Shown: positions 24,001 to 35,288, numbered from the stretch's first letter. The stretch: 64,000 nucleotides of DNA from Leptodontidium sp. MPI-SDFR-AT-0119 (GCA_020726505.1 JAHLEZ010000018.1:1612001-1676000), one strand, 5' to 3'. Notes: generated from the sequence alone by a model not told the origin. A program made the numbers and translations.

Positions 24001-26166
24001 GAATTGTGTACCCTGTGTAGATTACGATTGCCAGTACCAAGATACCCGCCATAGCTAGAGCTTGAGAGATGGTTTTCGTAGACGCAGCTACTGTCCGGAA
24101 CATCGCAGACATCGTGAACCTAACTAACAAGGTGAAAAGAAAGAAGGTAAAGAATCGGGCGGGCTCTGGGTCAAGCCCTGCAAGAAAGTACAGGATCAGA
24201 TTAAAGCATATGGCGATAATGAGCTTGATGGGGGCATCCGATATCACACCTGCGAGAGCTTCAGTAAAAGGGCGGTAAAAGCTGGTGAGAAAATTAGCAT
24301 TAAACACGATCTGAGGGGAAGCCGGCAGTTAAGAGATCATCTGCCAATGAGTAGCCCTTACGCATAAGAAGCATGCTTCTCAATGATTGGTCTTTGTTGG
24401 TATAAGTTGTTGATTTCCGTGATAGCGATAAGAGCGCTGAGTAAAGTTGCAAAGAACAACGTTGAACCTTTTGCGAAAAAGCTGTTCGTATTGTTTGGTG
24501 TTCCGTAAAAGACAGAGCCAACGACAAGTGCCATGATGATTTGACCAAGAACCACGGTCAACGTTGATGGTTTATCATTCCATAACCGCTGATATGCGCG
24601 TCTTGTGCAAGATTTTATCTGAATTAGAATGCTGGCGGTGTATGGAGATTCCGCTTGTAGTTGGCGTGATCGAGCAGCTTTGCGTGATGCTATAAACTGG
24701 TCTGCAGCAACATGGTCCGAGATTTCGCTCTCATGCTTCCGTATTTCGTCTTGGAGCTGAGTGTAAGCTTGCGACAAGCGCCAATGTTTCTCGAAGTCGT
24801 CTGGAGTTCGAGGCACTCGTGCTTCATAACCATACCGCGGTTTTCTCTCCTCCTGATTAGTAACAGAGGTGAGAAAGTCCCCCGTAGTCTGACGTGGTGG
24901 GCAATACCAGCCCATCTCCTGGAAATATCCTTTCGCAGAGTTTGTAGGGCCAAAATAGATCTCCCTACCTTCATAGAGGACCATTACCTTATCAAAAACT
25001 TCATAAATGGCCTGAGAGGCCTGGTAGATAGCTACAGCATGAGTAGTTCCGATGATATCCGCACTCATTCTTAAAGCACGAACGAATTCGAGAGCGGTTG
25101 AAGAATCAAGTCCCCGCGTACTATTATCCCAACATCCGATCGGGGACAAAGCCAGTATCATCTCCGCAATACTGACACGCTTGGTATATGTTAGCATAAA
25201 GTCGAATTAACAAGTCTTGGGTATCACCTTTCTTTCGCCACCAGAGACTCCCCGAACGAAGTCATTGCCCACTTTCGTATTCTGAGTTTGAGTCAAGCCG
25301 CAAATTGTCATGGCAACGGCAGTCACTTGCTTAACTCTATCTTCCCGAGAGAGACCTAAAACGCGATTTCGAGGCGTGCGCATAGTAGCCGCAAACTCCA
25401 AAGTCTGCCTTACAGTAAGATGCGGAAAGTGTTTGTCAACCTCCGAGTTGTAGACCAGTTCGCCTTTGTGTTTTCGAATCATCTCCTTTTGAGGTATACC
25501 TGGTCATCAGTCAGCGCCAAAACTGTGGGCGCTCTTTTGAGATGCAGAACCATTGTAATGAATCACAGAATCACTGTCTACCTTCAGCCCATGAACCTCT
25601 CCGGCAATTGTTTTCAGGAACGTGGAACAGCCACTTCCAGGACGCCCTAGCACTAGAAGAAGCTCGCCAGACTTCGTGACGCCGTTGAAGCGCCTCAATA
25701 TAGCTGTCTCCGGGTCTTTTCTGCAGCGAAAGTGCTCGCGCAGCCGTAACGGAACCATCAAGATTGACGCCACGTTCGCCTGAAAGCGGGCTGTTGTTCT
25801 GGTGCCCGAAATAGTAAGATTCTTGAAGGTAAAAGAAGCTCGCGGGAACTCGACACCTGCTTCGTCAGCGGCGTGTAGGACCATTTTAATCCATCTGTAC
25901 ACATCGAATGCTGGGCCAGTAGGATCTAATACAGGATCCGTGAATCCAGCGCTGTGAAGGTTAGTTGCGAGACGTGTGAGCTCTCTCCGTTTTTCGACGT
26001 GTTCTGGCCTGTTCTGCCTAGTCTCGGACTGCGAGGCCATTATCTCCTTCATCTCTGATCCTTGGCCGTCTTCTATATTCTGAACGAGGTCTGTGGAGAC
26101 GGGGCATATTGGGTCGATTGTGATGATATCTTCTTCGTGTCTCGAGAAAGCCATTGCAAGTTCCAC
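21073..26166 (-). CDS. PDR-type (ABC-G) multidrug efflux transporter, 11 exons
   Basis: Exons (minus): 26166-25551, 25499-25228, 25179-24362, 24281-23886, 23831-23206, 23150-23017, 22966-22284, 22236-22128, 22080-22042, 21983-21640, 21589-21073. They sum to 4554 nt, 1517 aa, with every phase agreeing. Layout is NBD1-TMD1-NBD2-TMD2 as in fungal PDR pumps of the plasma membrane. NBD1 has the fungal-type Walker [13 protein letters not shown] (Cys for Lys), signature VSGGERKRVS and [11 protein letters not shown] (Asn for the catalytic Glu). NBD2 has canonical GVSGAGKTT and [13 protein letters not shown] but a degenerate signature ([12 protein letters not shown]). The last extracellular loop is Cys-rich (CQYC...C), typical of the family. 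Expected role: ATP-driven export of toxicants, azoles or metabolites. One intron (22127-22081) appears to start with GC. No biosynthetic cluster is evident beside it. Confidence 0.9.
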
Positions 26167-27037
26167 TGTAAGTTCAGCACGAGGTACATTGGGTTTTGGG
26201 GGGGCTGGAGTTCGAAAGTTTTATTCTTAGGCTAACCGAACTTTTCAAACTAAAAGAGACACCCTCCGCTTGATTCAATCGTATGATCGAAAGGTGAGCT
26301 AAGTTGCAGGCAGAAGTGTGGGTGGGCGTGTCTGCGCTGCGATCTCGATGATTGCGGGGGAATGTGGGAGACTTCCCGTCCAGCAATGCCCTCTCGGATC
26401 TCGATCTAAGCTCAAATATCTGTGGCAGATGTCAGAGCTCCCGTCAAAGTGATTTTATTGGAGGTGGAAGGATTTATCATGTGAAGCCGGCGTTTCCTAA
26501 TCAGACCACCTTCTGGGCGGCGGTGCTTACTAGCGATTCAGAAAATGAAATGGCTTGGTCTCGATTGCGCCTCAGCTGGCCTGCGTGATTTCACATGTGC
26601 AAAGATATATCATATCGCGAGATCGAGAAAGCCACCTCGGATCTCCCGGAGGATGCTAGTCAGTAATAATCGAATAAGTCTATTGACCTTTGATCAAGCT
26701 TTCACAAAATTTCCATCAAAGTCGAAGGATTGAAACAACCCTCATATCATCTTCTCACCGTCTATTACAAGACAATACACTGTCCCCCCACACCCGGCTG
26801 ACAATTTACCTGGCTTACTGATAGCACTTGTCGTTCCTCGGATTGTTTGTTATTAAGAGGAGAGCTTTTACCTTCTTTAGTGTTCGTAAACTTCGTAAGT
26901 GTCTTTGCCTATTTGTGTGTTTTTATTTTCAATTATATCGAGAATCAAATTAACATGATATATTTTTCTATTTCCATATTTTGCCAAAACTATAGGACGT
27001 TATTGAATTAAACTAACTGGCAAGCCACAGGTCAGAA
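26167..27037. other. Divergent intergenic region, promoters of the ABC and zinc-ribbon genes
   Basis: The two genes diverge from this 871-bp gap. CT-rich and CCAC-containing stretches are typical of fungal promoters; no specific site can be supported. Confidence 0.4.
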
Positions 27038-27493
27038 ATGTTCAATCGTGGGCGCGGTAGACCGCTTCTTGCAGCTGCTGTGGTTATGGGTGCGTCGAAG
27101 TCAGCAGCTAAAAGTGAAGTGGCAAAACAAGAGCAGTTGAATTTTCAGCGGCAGCAAGCTGCTGATCGAGAGGCTCTTGAGAAACAGCGGGAAAAAGAAG
27201 AGACAGAGAGGCATACACAGCAAGTCATTCACGAAGAGATTGAGAGAGAACGGAGCAGAACGGCCCAGATTGAAGCGGATCGACAATACGCCACTATCTC
27301 AAATGCAGGAGGTCCAGGTGAAACGTATCACCCCCCATCGCATCCCAATTACGGTCCAAGAGCACCCGAGAGAAAGAAGGCGGAAGGACATTACTGCTCA
27401 GAATGCGGCAATTTCTGCATGTTTGGAGATAAATTCTGTAGCAAGTGTGGGTTCAAGCAGCCTGCGGTGGAACTTCTGGGGAATCTACCGTAG
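27038..27493 (+). CDS. Small coiled-coil protein with C-terminal zinc ribbon
   Basis: 151 aa without introns. The N-terminus is basic with a short hydrophobic segment (LLAAAVVMGAS, residues 10-20). Residues ~25-85 are a charged, heptad-like coiled coil rich in Gln, Glu and Arg, and residues ~119-140 carry C-x2-C ... C-x2-C (YCSECGNFCMFGDKFCSKCG), a zinc ribbon. Small fungal proteins with this order occur widely, without established function. It diverges from the ABC transporter gene. An LTR-like repeat starts only 16 nt after the stop. Intact as read. Confidence 0.65.
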   Translation: MFNRGRGRPLLAAAVVMGASKSAAKSEVAKQEQLNFQRQQAADREALEKQREKEETERHTQQVIHEEIERERSRTAQIEADRQYATISNAGGPGETYHPPSHPNYGPRAPERKKAEGHYCSECGNFCMFGDKFCSKCGFKQPAVELLGNLP

Positions 27494-27508
27494 AGGCTGC
27501 CGAGAGTT

Positions 27509-27675
27509 TGTCAGTTGGTGGGATAGTGTGCAATAAACAGCATGCGACTGATTGAGACTACAGCTGCAAATGCTTCATATAAGCCATGTGAACGATAGGC
27601 AGCCATAGGCTCCAATACTAAAAGCTAGGCAGATATGATATTCATGATTCATCATGTGACTCATACCAATCAACA
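27509..27675 (-). repeat. LTR-like dispersed repeat, copy 1
   Basis: The reverse complement starts TGTTGATTGGTATGAGTCAC and ends near CCAACTGACA; it aligns along its length with 53437-53608 on the plus strand. TG...CA ends suggest a solo LTR. No target-site duplication was found. Confidence 0.6.
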
Positions 27676-27699
27676 CGACTCCTCGCTGGACCGGAAAAT

Positions 27700-28038
27700 A
27701 ACACAGCAGCTGTTCTATGCTGAATAAACCTGCTGAACCTGAGGGAAGCGTACCAAGCAGTGATCCACCCACAAGTACTCTACAGATGCTCGGCATGGTA
27801 CATGCCAGCCGGAAAGGCGAGCCATAGGAAGAAAGTGGCAGACTGGATCAAATATATATAATACAAGGGCCTGAAAGTAGTAGCCGGAGCATTCTAGGCA
27901 ACCTCCACGGCAGCACTGGAAATAGAATGCAAACTAATTCCTCAGTAGCTCGATAAACACCTCTAAAACGCGGCAATGCGTATCAGAACCAGCCCTATCT
28001 ACAGTACTCTGTCAGAAGAATTAGCCAGCGCTAATTAA
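27700..28038 (+). pseudogene. LINE reverse-transcriptase C-terminal relic
   Basis: The plus frame from about 27865 reads VVAGAF-x-ATSTAALEIE, then AAMRIRTSPI. This matches the segment after the polymerase core in fungal non-LTR elements. Three stops lie within 60 codons; nothing of the catalytic YxDD part remains. Confidence 0.55.
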
Positions 28039-28040
28039 GC

Positions 28041-28420
28041 GAGAAAATCAATTGAATTATTAGTGGTGGAGTTATTACTTAATTAATTTACACCTGCCCC
28101 CGGAATCAGGGTGTACACGTGACAGGGAATACGTGTATTCCGAGGGATGTTCTACTAGGATGATCCTCTCCGCTCTACGTTTGCGGCAAGTGGGATCACG
28201 CTCTACATCGCCACCCTATGACGTTGTGATAATACTATAGCCTCTGCCACTGAACAAGCCTCACCTTTCCCGTGATTCTTCAAGGTGACTGACCACCCCA
28301 CCATCACTCCACCACCTTCACCTCCAAGCCATTCCTTTGTTATCACAACAATCAGACTTCGTATCAACAACTCTTAAAGTCCAAACAATACGATTCAATC
28401 GGGATCCAAAACCAACAAGC
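28041..28420. other. 5' flank of the PLDc_N-like gene
   Basis: No gene. It contains a C/A-rich stretch (28270-28400) with CACCACC and CCATTCC-type sequence just before the ATG, usual for fungal 5' UTRs. Confidence 0.4.
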
Positions 28421-28835
28421 ATGTTCCCCTTCCAAACCGTCCTTAGCTTCATCCTCCTTGCTGCCTCTGCCATGGCTCAACCTATCTCCACCGAGGATGA
28501 TCATGAGAACACCTGGAAATACGGTACCGCCAGTGGAATTATCGGGTTCATTGTTTTGATCCTCGATATCCTGGCCTCCAGTACGTCTCCTCCTACCTCC
28601 CTCAGTCGCTCGTCAGTAGCTTCTCTGTTCGACTCAGCCTCGTGTTTGATGAATCATGGCTGATGATTATCTCTTCGCAGGGGAAGTCATCAAGTCCGAC
28701 CGCCGCGTCCTCCCAAAGTGCCTCTGGTGCCTTCTAGATTTTATCTTCCCCATCGGAGGATTGATCATCTATTACTTTTTCTCACACCGCGAGGAGCACA
28801 AACCGACTGGTGGTTACGAGACTCTGCCGCAGTAA
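28421..28835 (+). CDS. Small PLDc_N-like membrane peptide, two exons
   Basis: Exons 28421-28580 and 28681-28835 (100-nt intron GTACGT...TTCGCAG) encode 104 aa. The first ~21 residues are a signal peptide (FQTVLSFILLAASAMA). Two membrane spans follow, SGIIGFIVLILDILAS and LWCLLDFIFPIGGLIIYYFF, separated by REVIKSDRRVLPK. The pair of helices with the phrase ILDI...K(S/T)DR and the FP-x-GGLIIYY end is the pattern of the PLDc_N domain (cardiolipin-synthase N-terminal family), which also occurs as stand-alone small membrane proteins of unknown role. No phospholipase HKD motif is present, so no enzyme activity is implied. Confidence 0.7.
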
Positions 28836-29967
28836 ATGTGTGTTAGCAGACAGATAGATACAACATCTTGGGTAAATCTGTTAATGGATAGTATGGAGAA
28901 GAGCAACGTGAACACGAATGGGAGTTGGGTGGGACTTTTGGGGCTGTTTCTGCATCGGTTGTGTTTGGTATGAGCATTTTGGTTGGACACAGGTCCAAGT
29001 CAGCATGGTGCTGGTTTCTTGTTATCAAGAGACCTCGTCCACTTGAGATATGGGTTGAGTGACAATGAAGCTAGTCACTGCGAAATTGTGCAAATTCGCG
29101 TGCATGTGTAACTGGATGAAGTGATTAATATTTTGTGCTCCATGCCACCGCTCCATCTTAGTAGGGATGCGAAGACTTAACACCCGTACGCGGTGCATCC
29201 TACGAACATTCAGCTCTCTTGAGGGTCTGGAGAGCTAAGATTGAGGCGGTTGGAGCTAGGGGAGGGTCGCACCTCCATCGGGGGAAGGACTGGGAGTGAA
29301 GGTCTTTACCGCCTGACCTGGAACAGAGGACTGCCAACCAAACGGAGATGAAAACCATCCAACGACAAGAACCAGACTTGGGTACTGGCCCTTCGATACG
29401 GTACGCCCTGCGAACCTGTGGGAATCCCCTTAAGTGTATAATACCCTTCTTAGTCGATAGGACACCTCTGGGGCGCTAGCGCGCAGAGTTGTCAAGACAT
29501 CAACAGCACGTGGGAATCACGATTCTGAGGCTGGCAGACAGTTAGAGGAGTCTACGAAGGCAAGGAAGGAAGTGCGGAGCTGTCTCTAGGGGCCAGTGAA
29601 GCAGGGGAAGAGGGAAGTAGCTCTGGGGTCCACATAAGGCAGCGACAGAAACACTGTCTAATTATATAGCTCGAGAGGACAGATGCACGTGTCGGTCTAC
29701 GGATAGGGATACAGGTCTAGCTGAGGCCTCGAGGTATTTACGTAGGCTTAAGGAGCAAACGGGTGGGAGGCGTGGAGAGGTGTTCTTGCCGGGGGTGGCT
29801 CCCTCAAAGGGCCTTTGAACTGAACCTAGAAGATCTGGGAAATTGTGGCAAGGAGATCGTTGGCCTTGCTTATATTACGTAGTCTCCCTGGAGGCCTGCT
29901 TTCAGTAGCCCAAAAACTCATAGATTTGCTAATATAATTCTATTGTGGCGGACAACTAAGCCGGACT
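28836..29967. other. Intergenic, possible old repeat at 29150-29900
   Basis: No supported gene. The sequence from 29160 is GC-richer, purine-rich and frame-less, which fits a non-coding part of an old LINE or other repeat; none could be named. Confidence 0.3.
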
Positions 29968-30227
29968 GTGGAGACTCAAAAAACCACCAGACAACCCCGG
30001 ACAAGCCTGCCAAATAAGGGCCACCAATGCTGCAAGCAACTCACCAGCAAACAAGCCAAAATCACACTACACCGTGTCCCTGGGCACACCGACTTAGAAG
30101 GGAACGAGAGAGCAGACACACTAGATATCCCACCGAGCTACAATACTACAAGCTTCGCCATGCTTGGCCTCGAAGTCAAGCAAATCAAGACTGCAGAGAT
30201 TGTGATATGTGAGCTGTCTTCTTAGGG
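29968..30227 (+). pseudogene. LINE RNase H relic
   Basis: It reads ITLHRVPGHTDLEGNERADTL then PPSYNTTSFAMLGLEVKQIK. The GHT-x-x-GNE-x-AD motif is the end of RNase H domains in fungal Tad-type LINEs. Only this tail remains. Confidence 0.6.
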
Positions 30228-30338
30228 GAATTCAAATTAATCCTCACTAGTGTATTGTTGCGTCAAAGTCTCGTCTTCTCTCTATACCCTTCGCCTTCTG
30301 AAGTTGTCGAATTTGAACCCCTCATCCCAGGCACATGC

Positions 30339-30382
30339 AAACTCACATGCTGAATTCCATAAACTCACATGCTGATTTCCAT
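30339..30382. repeat. 22-bp tandem duplication
   Basis: AAACTCACATGCTGAATTCC plus AT at 30339-30360 is repeated at 30361-30382 with one base changed. Confidence 0.85.
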
Positions 30383-31095
30383 GTGGTGCCACACAGTGTT
30401 ACCAATGCATGGTCACCACAACCCCTCCACACTCCATAATCCCATCAATCGAGCAGGTTTGCAAGAAGGCATTCCCGGCGGATCGAATTCTTTGAGCTTG
30501 ATCTCCGGCATATGTGATGCTACTAGTGCTGATCAAGCTACAGCCAAGAGTCGAGAGCGGGGTATGCAACTTGAGTAATAGTTTTCCTAAACCAACTAGC
30601 TGCTTCCAATCTGGGTCTTCCGTGTGGTCTTCTGGGTGCTCTAAATTGACATGTGAGTGACAAGTCGGAACTAAAACAGTAAACTTTCGCTTATCGGAAT
30701 TCATGGACTATCCTTGATTTATAATAAAATACACCGAACTATGACATAATTTAGTGTCAGACGTACAGTTTAACTTGTAACTCGTTTTGACCGAAAATAG
30801 GATATTCATTATGTAATTAGTATTTCTCTTATTACTTTACTTCAAGTGCACCTCATCAGGAAATAAAATTTCTAGGTTAGTTCTTTAAAACCTCTTTACT
30901 TCACTTCCTAGCAAAGGTTACGCAGGCCCGTCCGTGTTGTTTTGCAACCCTAGATGGAAAGTGGGTGGAATAACAGCCCATGGTGAGGCCATTCCTTAGC
31001 TTTTCCACATGTCATGTATTAAACGTAGACGAGAAGAAAAGCAGCCTAGTGTGATAATTTCTAATCTACTACTCAGGTAGTAATCTAAAGTAGTC
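30383..31095. other. AT-rich intergenic, nothing recognised
   Basis: No gene. AT content rises from about 30700 toward the repeat block. Confidence 0.4.
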
Positions 31096-31120
31096 GATTA
31101 GATTAGATTAGATTAGATTT
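31096..31120. repeat. (GATTA)n microsatellite
   Basis: Four perfect GATTA units followed by a fifth with one change. Confidence 0.9.
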
Positions 31121-31169
31121 ATAAAAAATTTAAAGTAGTAACTTTTGATTAATTTAGAGTATTAAATTA

Positions 31170-31435
31170 CGAGCCTGGAGGCACGAGTCTGTGGTCTACA
31201 GGCGGTTTCGCGAGGCACTTTCAGGCTTAGAAAATACAAAGTAGGCGAGTTCACGCTATAAATATATTAACGAACGCTTAATTGTTTTGCTTTATTATTA
31301 AAATACACGATAAAAAAGAAGTATATCTATCTTTCCATTAACTAGATTTTTGAATTGATATTTTATATAAGAATTATCATTTTTCATTTGGCTGTGAAAT
31401 GCCCTGTAGCGCACAGACCCGTGCCTCCAAGCTCG
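31170..31435. mobile_element. MITE-like element with TTA duplication
   Basis: The left end CGAGCCTGGAGGCACGAGTC and the reverse complement of the right end, CGAGCTTGGAGGCACGGGTC, form terminal inverted repeats of about 33 nt with about four mismatches. The 266-bp element is AT-rich inside, has no ORF, and is flanked by TTA on both sides (31167-31169, 31436-31438), a 3-bp duplication as made by PIF/Harbinger-type transposases. Confidence 0.65.
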
Positions 31436-31438
31436 TTA

Positions 31439-31870
31439 GTAGACTTATTTTAAGAATTATAAGCTATTATATAAAATATTAAGATAAAAAATAATACAAA
31501 TTAAAATCTATAAACTAAATATAAAATTAACTTCATAAAAATCCTTACGAATAATTATTATTTAATAAACTAATTAATAATAAATATATCTTCCCCTTTA
31601 GTATTAACTGTTTCTTCTTCTTTTATTTCTTCTTTAAATATACCTTAACTTTTGAGATATTATTAACTCAAAAGTCTCTTTATTAAGTCTTTTCCTAAAT
31701 TATTAATAATAAGAGCTCCTTGGCTAAATATCTCTCGGAAGAGGCGGAAGTTGCTGGTATTTGTAAATAGCTTCGAGCTATTAAAGATAAAACTGGAAAT
31801 TTATCTTTTATTATTAGCCTAAATGGTTAGAGGTCGAACCTGTTATTAAAAATATTAGTATTTATTCTTA
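31439..31870. other. AT-rich RIP-like sequence
   Basis: No gene; strongly TpA-rich, probably old transposon sequence. Confidence 0.4.
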
Positions 31871-31875
31871 ATAAT

Positions 31876-32050
31876 TGTTGGTTTAATAATCGTCACGTTC
31901 TAGTCATATGCTCGCTTATCGAGCATTTAAGGAGAGCTCTCGTACAGAGCTCTCCTTTCCTTAAATACACATTTGGCCACACAGGATTTTACCCCTTAAA
32001 TGTGTCGATTCTTCACTAGAATACGTGGTACTACCCGAGTTCGACCGATA
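31876..32050 (+). repeat. Solo LTR, family 1, with ATAAT duplication
   Basis: Starts TGTTGGTTTAATAATCGTCA and ends CCGATA; flanked by ATAAT at 31871-31875 and 32051-32055. The terminal TA instead of CA is explained by one C-to-T change. A related copy lies at 63576-63749 on the other strand. It contains the hairpin-like GAGAGCTCTCGTACAGAGCT segment. Confidence 0.75.
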
Positions 32051-32055
32051 ATAAT

Positions 32056-32453
32056 ATAATAAATTAATAATAGATTATAACTTATAGTCCTATTTACTCT
32101 TTTTTCGTCGAAATACAAAGTAAATCTATAGAGTTCTTCATTTTCATCGTTTTATATATATATCTAAATCGTCGTCGTTTCGATTTAAATTTAAATTTTT
32201 AGTTTATTATGACGAAGGTAAGCTTAATAAATAATCTTCTTTATATCTGTAAAAGTTAGTAAATAGTCTTTTAATAATCTTTTTATAAAAGTTTAACTAA
32301 TATCTTATATATATCCTTTAATTAATTAAATATATCAGTCTCTTGATTTTTATTAACGCTTATAAGCTTTAAATCCTCTCTTTTAATTAATTCTAAGGTT
32401 TAGAATTAAAGATAAATATAAAACTTTATTACTAAGGGTTATACTTTATTTAA
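32056..32453. other. AT-rich RIP-like sequence
   Basis: No gene or nameable element. Confidence 0.4.
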
Positions 32454-32458
32454 GGTAA

Positions 32459-32716
32459 TGTCGGTGTAGTACCGGTTTATGTACCACGCCGCATGTGTGA
32501 ATATATTCTAAATGCGAGTATGGCGACAGAGTAATAAATATATAGTTCAAAAATCTGTGTATTTTCTAAGAGAGTGCGAGGAGAGTTAGACTATATACTA
32601 CGAAACCCCACCGAATCTCCACTAAAACCAGTCCGGCTAGGCTCTGACCCCCGACTTTGACCCGCACCCCCTTTTCCAGACCGAAGTATGCTTATGCAGG
32701 GACCTGTGGACTAACA
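32459..32716 (+). repeat. Solo LTR, family 2, with GGTAA duplication
   Basis: 258 bp, TGTCGGTGTAGTACCGG at the start and GGACTAACA at the end, flanked by GGTAA at 32454-32458 and 32717-32721. GC-richer than its surroundings. Confidence 0.8.
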
Positions 32717-32721
32717 GGTAA

Positions 32722-34194
32722 TACTTCATTAATTTAGCAATACTTATATTTATAGCATTTATAAATAAAAGATCCTAATTAAATGATTAACTTATATTAT
32801 TAGTATTTATTAGGGTATACTTATATTTAACTCTTCTTTAATCGTTTCTAATTTATTATATATATTATATACCTTAAGTATTAAATAATATATAATCGGG
32901 TATTTATCGGCTTATAATTTTATTATATCCTTTGTTTAGATATTAAATATCTTAAGACACTTTTCTAAATATAAAATTTCGGAGTCTTTTATTCTTTTTA
33001 AAAGGTTTTAATTTGGATAAGCAAATAACAATTTTAATAGCCGGCCAAAGGTTTAAAAGGTCTTTAAGTATATTAGCTATTAAAGACCACTTTGATTTTT
33101 GATCTATAAGTAATATTAATTACTATATTTATAAATAATATATATCTTAAGAAATTAACTTACTAAGTTAATGCATTTTAGTATTTTGTATATTGAGAGC
33201 TTGTATTTGGCTTTTTATAGTCTTATATTCTCTTAAGAATATTTAATTCCGATTATTATTCTTCGAATTTGTATTTATAAAAAAGTATTTAAATAAAGAT
33301 TAGTTTATTAATAAATAATATTAATTAATATTAGAGTAAACTTATTATTAAGTATGTTTTTTTCAATTTCGTTTTCATTCTCGATATTATAAATGTGATT
33401 ATTATTAAGGCTATTATAGTCCTCTTTTATAATAGCCTTTAATATATCTTGTACGACTAAATTTAATACGTAAGTAATATAAGTTATATCGCCTTAAAAA
33501 GCTATTCCTAATAAACTATAATAGCTTTTTAAAGCTATTATTAATGTATTATTAGAACTAGCATTATTTCTAGTAATACTATAAAATAATTAATTATATT
33601 AAGAAAAAAATTCACCTATTAATATTATATTCAATATTATAATCTTATAACGTTTAAAATAAAACTCCGAATAAATGAAGATTAAAGTGAGACGTTTTTA
33701 AATCCTTCATTATTAATAAATATGAATTTAATTAGAAGTCTTTATTTAAAAAATAATTAAACAAAGTTAGCAGAATATTTATTTTAATTATATTTCTAAG
33801 ATAAGCGTCTTGATTAATAATTATTAAAGCGTCTAAGGTTAAATTAAAAGAGTCGTTTATTTTTATATTATCTTTTAACTCTTTTTTAATTAAGGATTGT
33901 TTTTTTTAATAAATAGAATTTAAATTTTCTTTAAGAGCTTAATAATATAACTTTAAGACTTCATTATAAAATGTTAGTATAAATATTATTAAAAAGGTTA
34001 AGATAAAGACTTACTTATTAAAGTAAAATAATAAGCATTTAAAAGAGCCCAAAGTAGTTGTTTGAAAAAAATATATTATTTAGCATAATAAATTTTAAAA
34101 GAAACTTTTTAAAGTTATTAATATTAAATACTTCTTCTGAAAATTTCGGCCTTTTAGTAGCTCTTTATCGAGTAAAAACGTCCAAAATAATAAT
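32722..34194 (-). other. RIP-degraded sequence, possible hAT transposase relic
   Basis: Very AT-rich. On the minus strand near 33475-33380 a readable stretch YVLNLVVQDILKAIIKEDYN resembles the conserved LAH-x-x-NL-x-VQ-x-x-L region of hAT transposases, followed by an acidic linker. No terminal repeats or 8-bp duplication were found, so the assignment is tentative. Confidence 0.3.
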
Positions 34195-34199
34195 AGTTG

Positions 34200-34501
34200 T
34201 GTTACGACCTACGATGCGCCTTATATTCTAACCGACACAGGCTCGTAGCATCGCTGGCTATGCGACGGCGCTAGGCCCAATAGGGAAGACTAAGTAGCGA
34301 GCCTGCGACATGTTGACGTGAATAGCACTCGACTACGCTAGGCCCTATTAAGAGGGTCCTTTATATATATATACTCGAGCCCTCCCTTACGGACAGCTCT
34401 CCTTTCCTCCTTGTCTTTTCTTCTCGATTCTGAGCGTAGCTTTAGGCCTAAATATAAAGCTAGAGTCAACTCGCCGTATCAACCTCTTGTTAGCCGTAAC
34501 A
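34200..34501 (+). repeat. Solo LTR, family 3, with AGTTG duplication
   Basis: 302 bp, TGTTACGACCTACGATG at the start and GTTAGCCGTAACA at the end, flanked by AGTTG at 34195-34199 and 34502-34506. Contains a TATATATATA stretch at about 34360-34371. Confidence 0.8.
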
Positions 34502-34506
34502 AGTTG

Positions 34507-34785
34507 ATCCTTATCAAGATTTAGTTATATCGAAATTTATAAATAATTATTAGCTTAAAATCTTAGTATAATTTTTTAAAGAAATACGTATTATCGTCTA
34601 AGTTATTTAAGACTCTCCTTAGAGTTTCTATAATAGGCAATATAATTGCTAATAAATTTATAAATTCTTTCGTTATCCGTCAACGATATTCTTAGCGCCT
34701 TAGATAGTAGTTAGAGCATCTAGTCGTTCTTCTTTTTTTGTCTTTACTAAATACTCCTTATATCTCTTAATTCGGCAATATTATG
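34507..34785. other. AT-rich RIP-like sequence
   Basis: No gene or nameable element. Confidence 0.4.
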
Positions 34786-34790
34786 AGTTT

Positions 34791-35025
34791 TGTGACGATT
34801 GGGAGCGCCTAGAGCCTCATTTCCGGTATGCCAGCTAGCCGATCCTTACCGAGATTAATTGGTCCTATAGCGCTCCCCCTTTCTATATATAGAGCTCTTC
34901 TCTCCTTAACTACTTTCCTACTTAGTTATAGATTTTAAGAGACTCTTGTTATCTTTATATGTCTAGTGTTAATATGTGAGGCCGCTATCACACGTAATTG
35001 CTGTCTTTACAGAGCAAGCGTCACA
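34791..35025 (-). repeat. Solo LTR related to the gypsy element, with AGTTT duplication
   Basis: 235 bp, TGTGACGATTGGGAGCGCC at the start and AGAGCAAGCGTCACA at the end, flanked by AGTTT at 34786-34790 and 35026-35030. Both ends and the CTAGAGCC and TATATATAGA segments match the reverse complement of the LTR at 41474-41720, so it is a diverged member of that family in the same orientation as the full element. Confidence 0.8.
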
Positions 35026-35275
35026 AGTTTCTATTCTCGCACAACGCATTCCAATTCGTTATGATTCACAGTAACTCTTAAAAACCTCGATTTTTTTTAG
35101 TTATTTAAGAAGTTGACTTCTAATACCCTTAATAAAGGTAGATTAACAACTTTTAAGAATAGTAGCTAGCTTTTAAGCATTATTATCCCACATTAATCTT
35201 ACTTCCTTAATCAACTTGATAATGTCTAAATATTCTATAATTACGCACTCTTGCTAAAGAAAATTAATAATATTA

Positions 35276-35288
35276 TTCGCAAGCCAAT
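35276..35288. repeat. Left target-site duplication of the LINE
   Basis: TTCGCAAGCCAA(T), repeated at 41071-41083. The T-run (poly(A) on the minus strand) starts directly after it. Confidence 0.85.

Noticed and set aside
27509..27675. Target-site duplication for the LTR-like repeat
   Set aside because: The flanks of neither copy match over 4-6 bp.
27700..30227. A single LINE interrupted by the PLDc_N-like gene
   Set aside because: The RT tail and the RNase H tail are separated by an intact host gene and unrelated sequence; two independent relics are simpler.
30399..30704. A 101-codon minus-strand protein
   Set aside because: No motif, overlaps a tandem duplication and LINE debris; chance frame.
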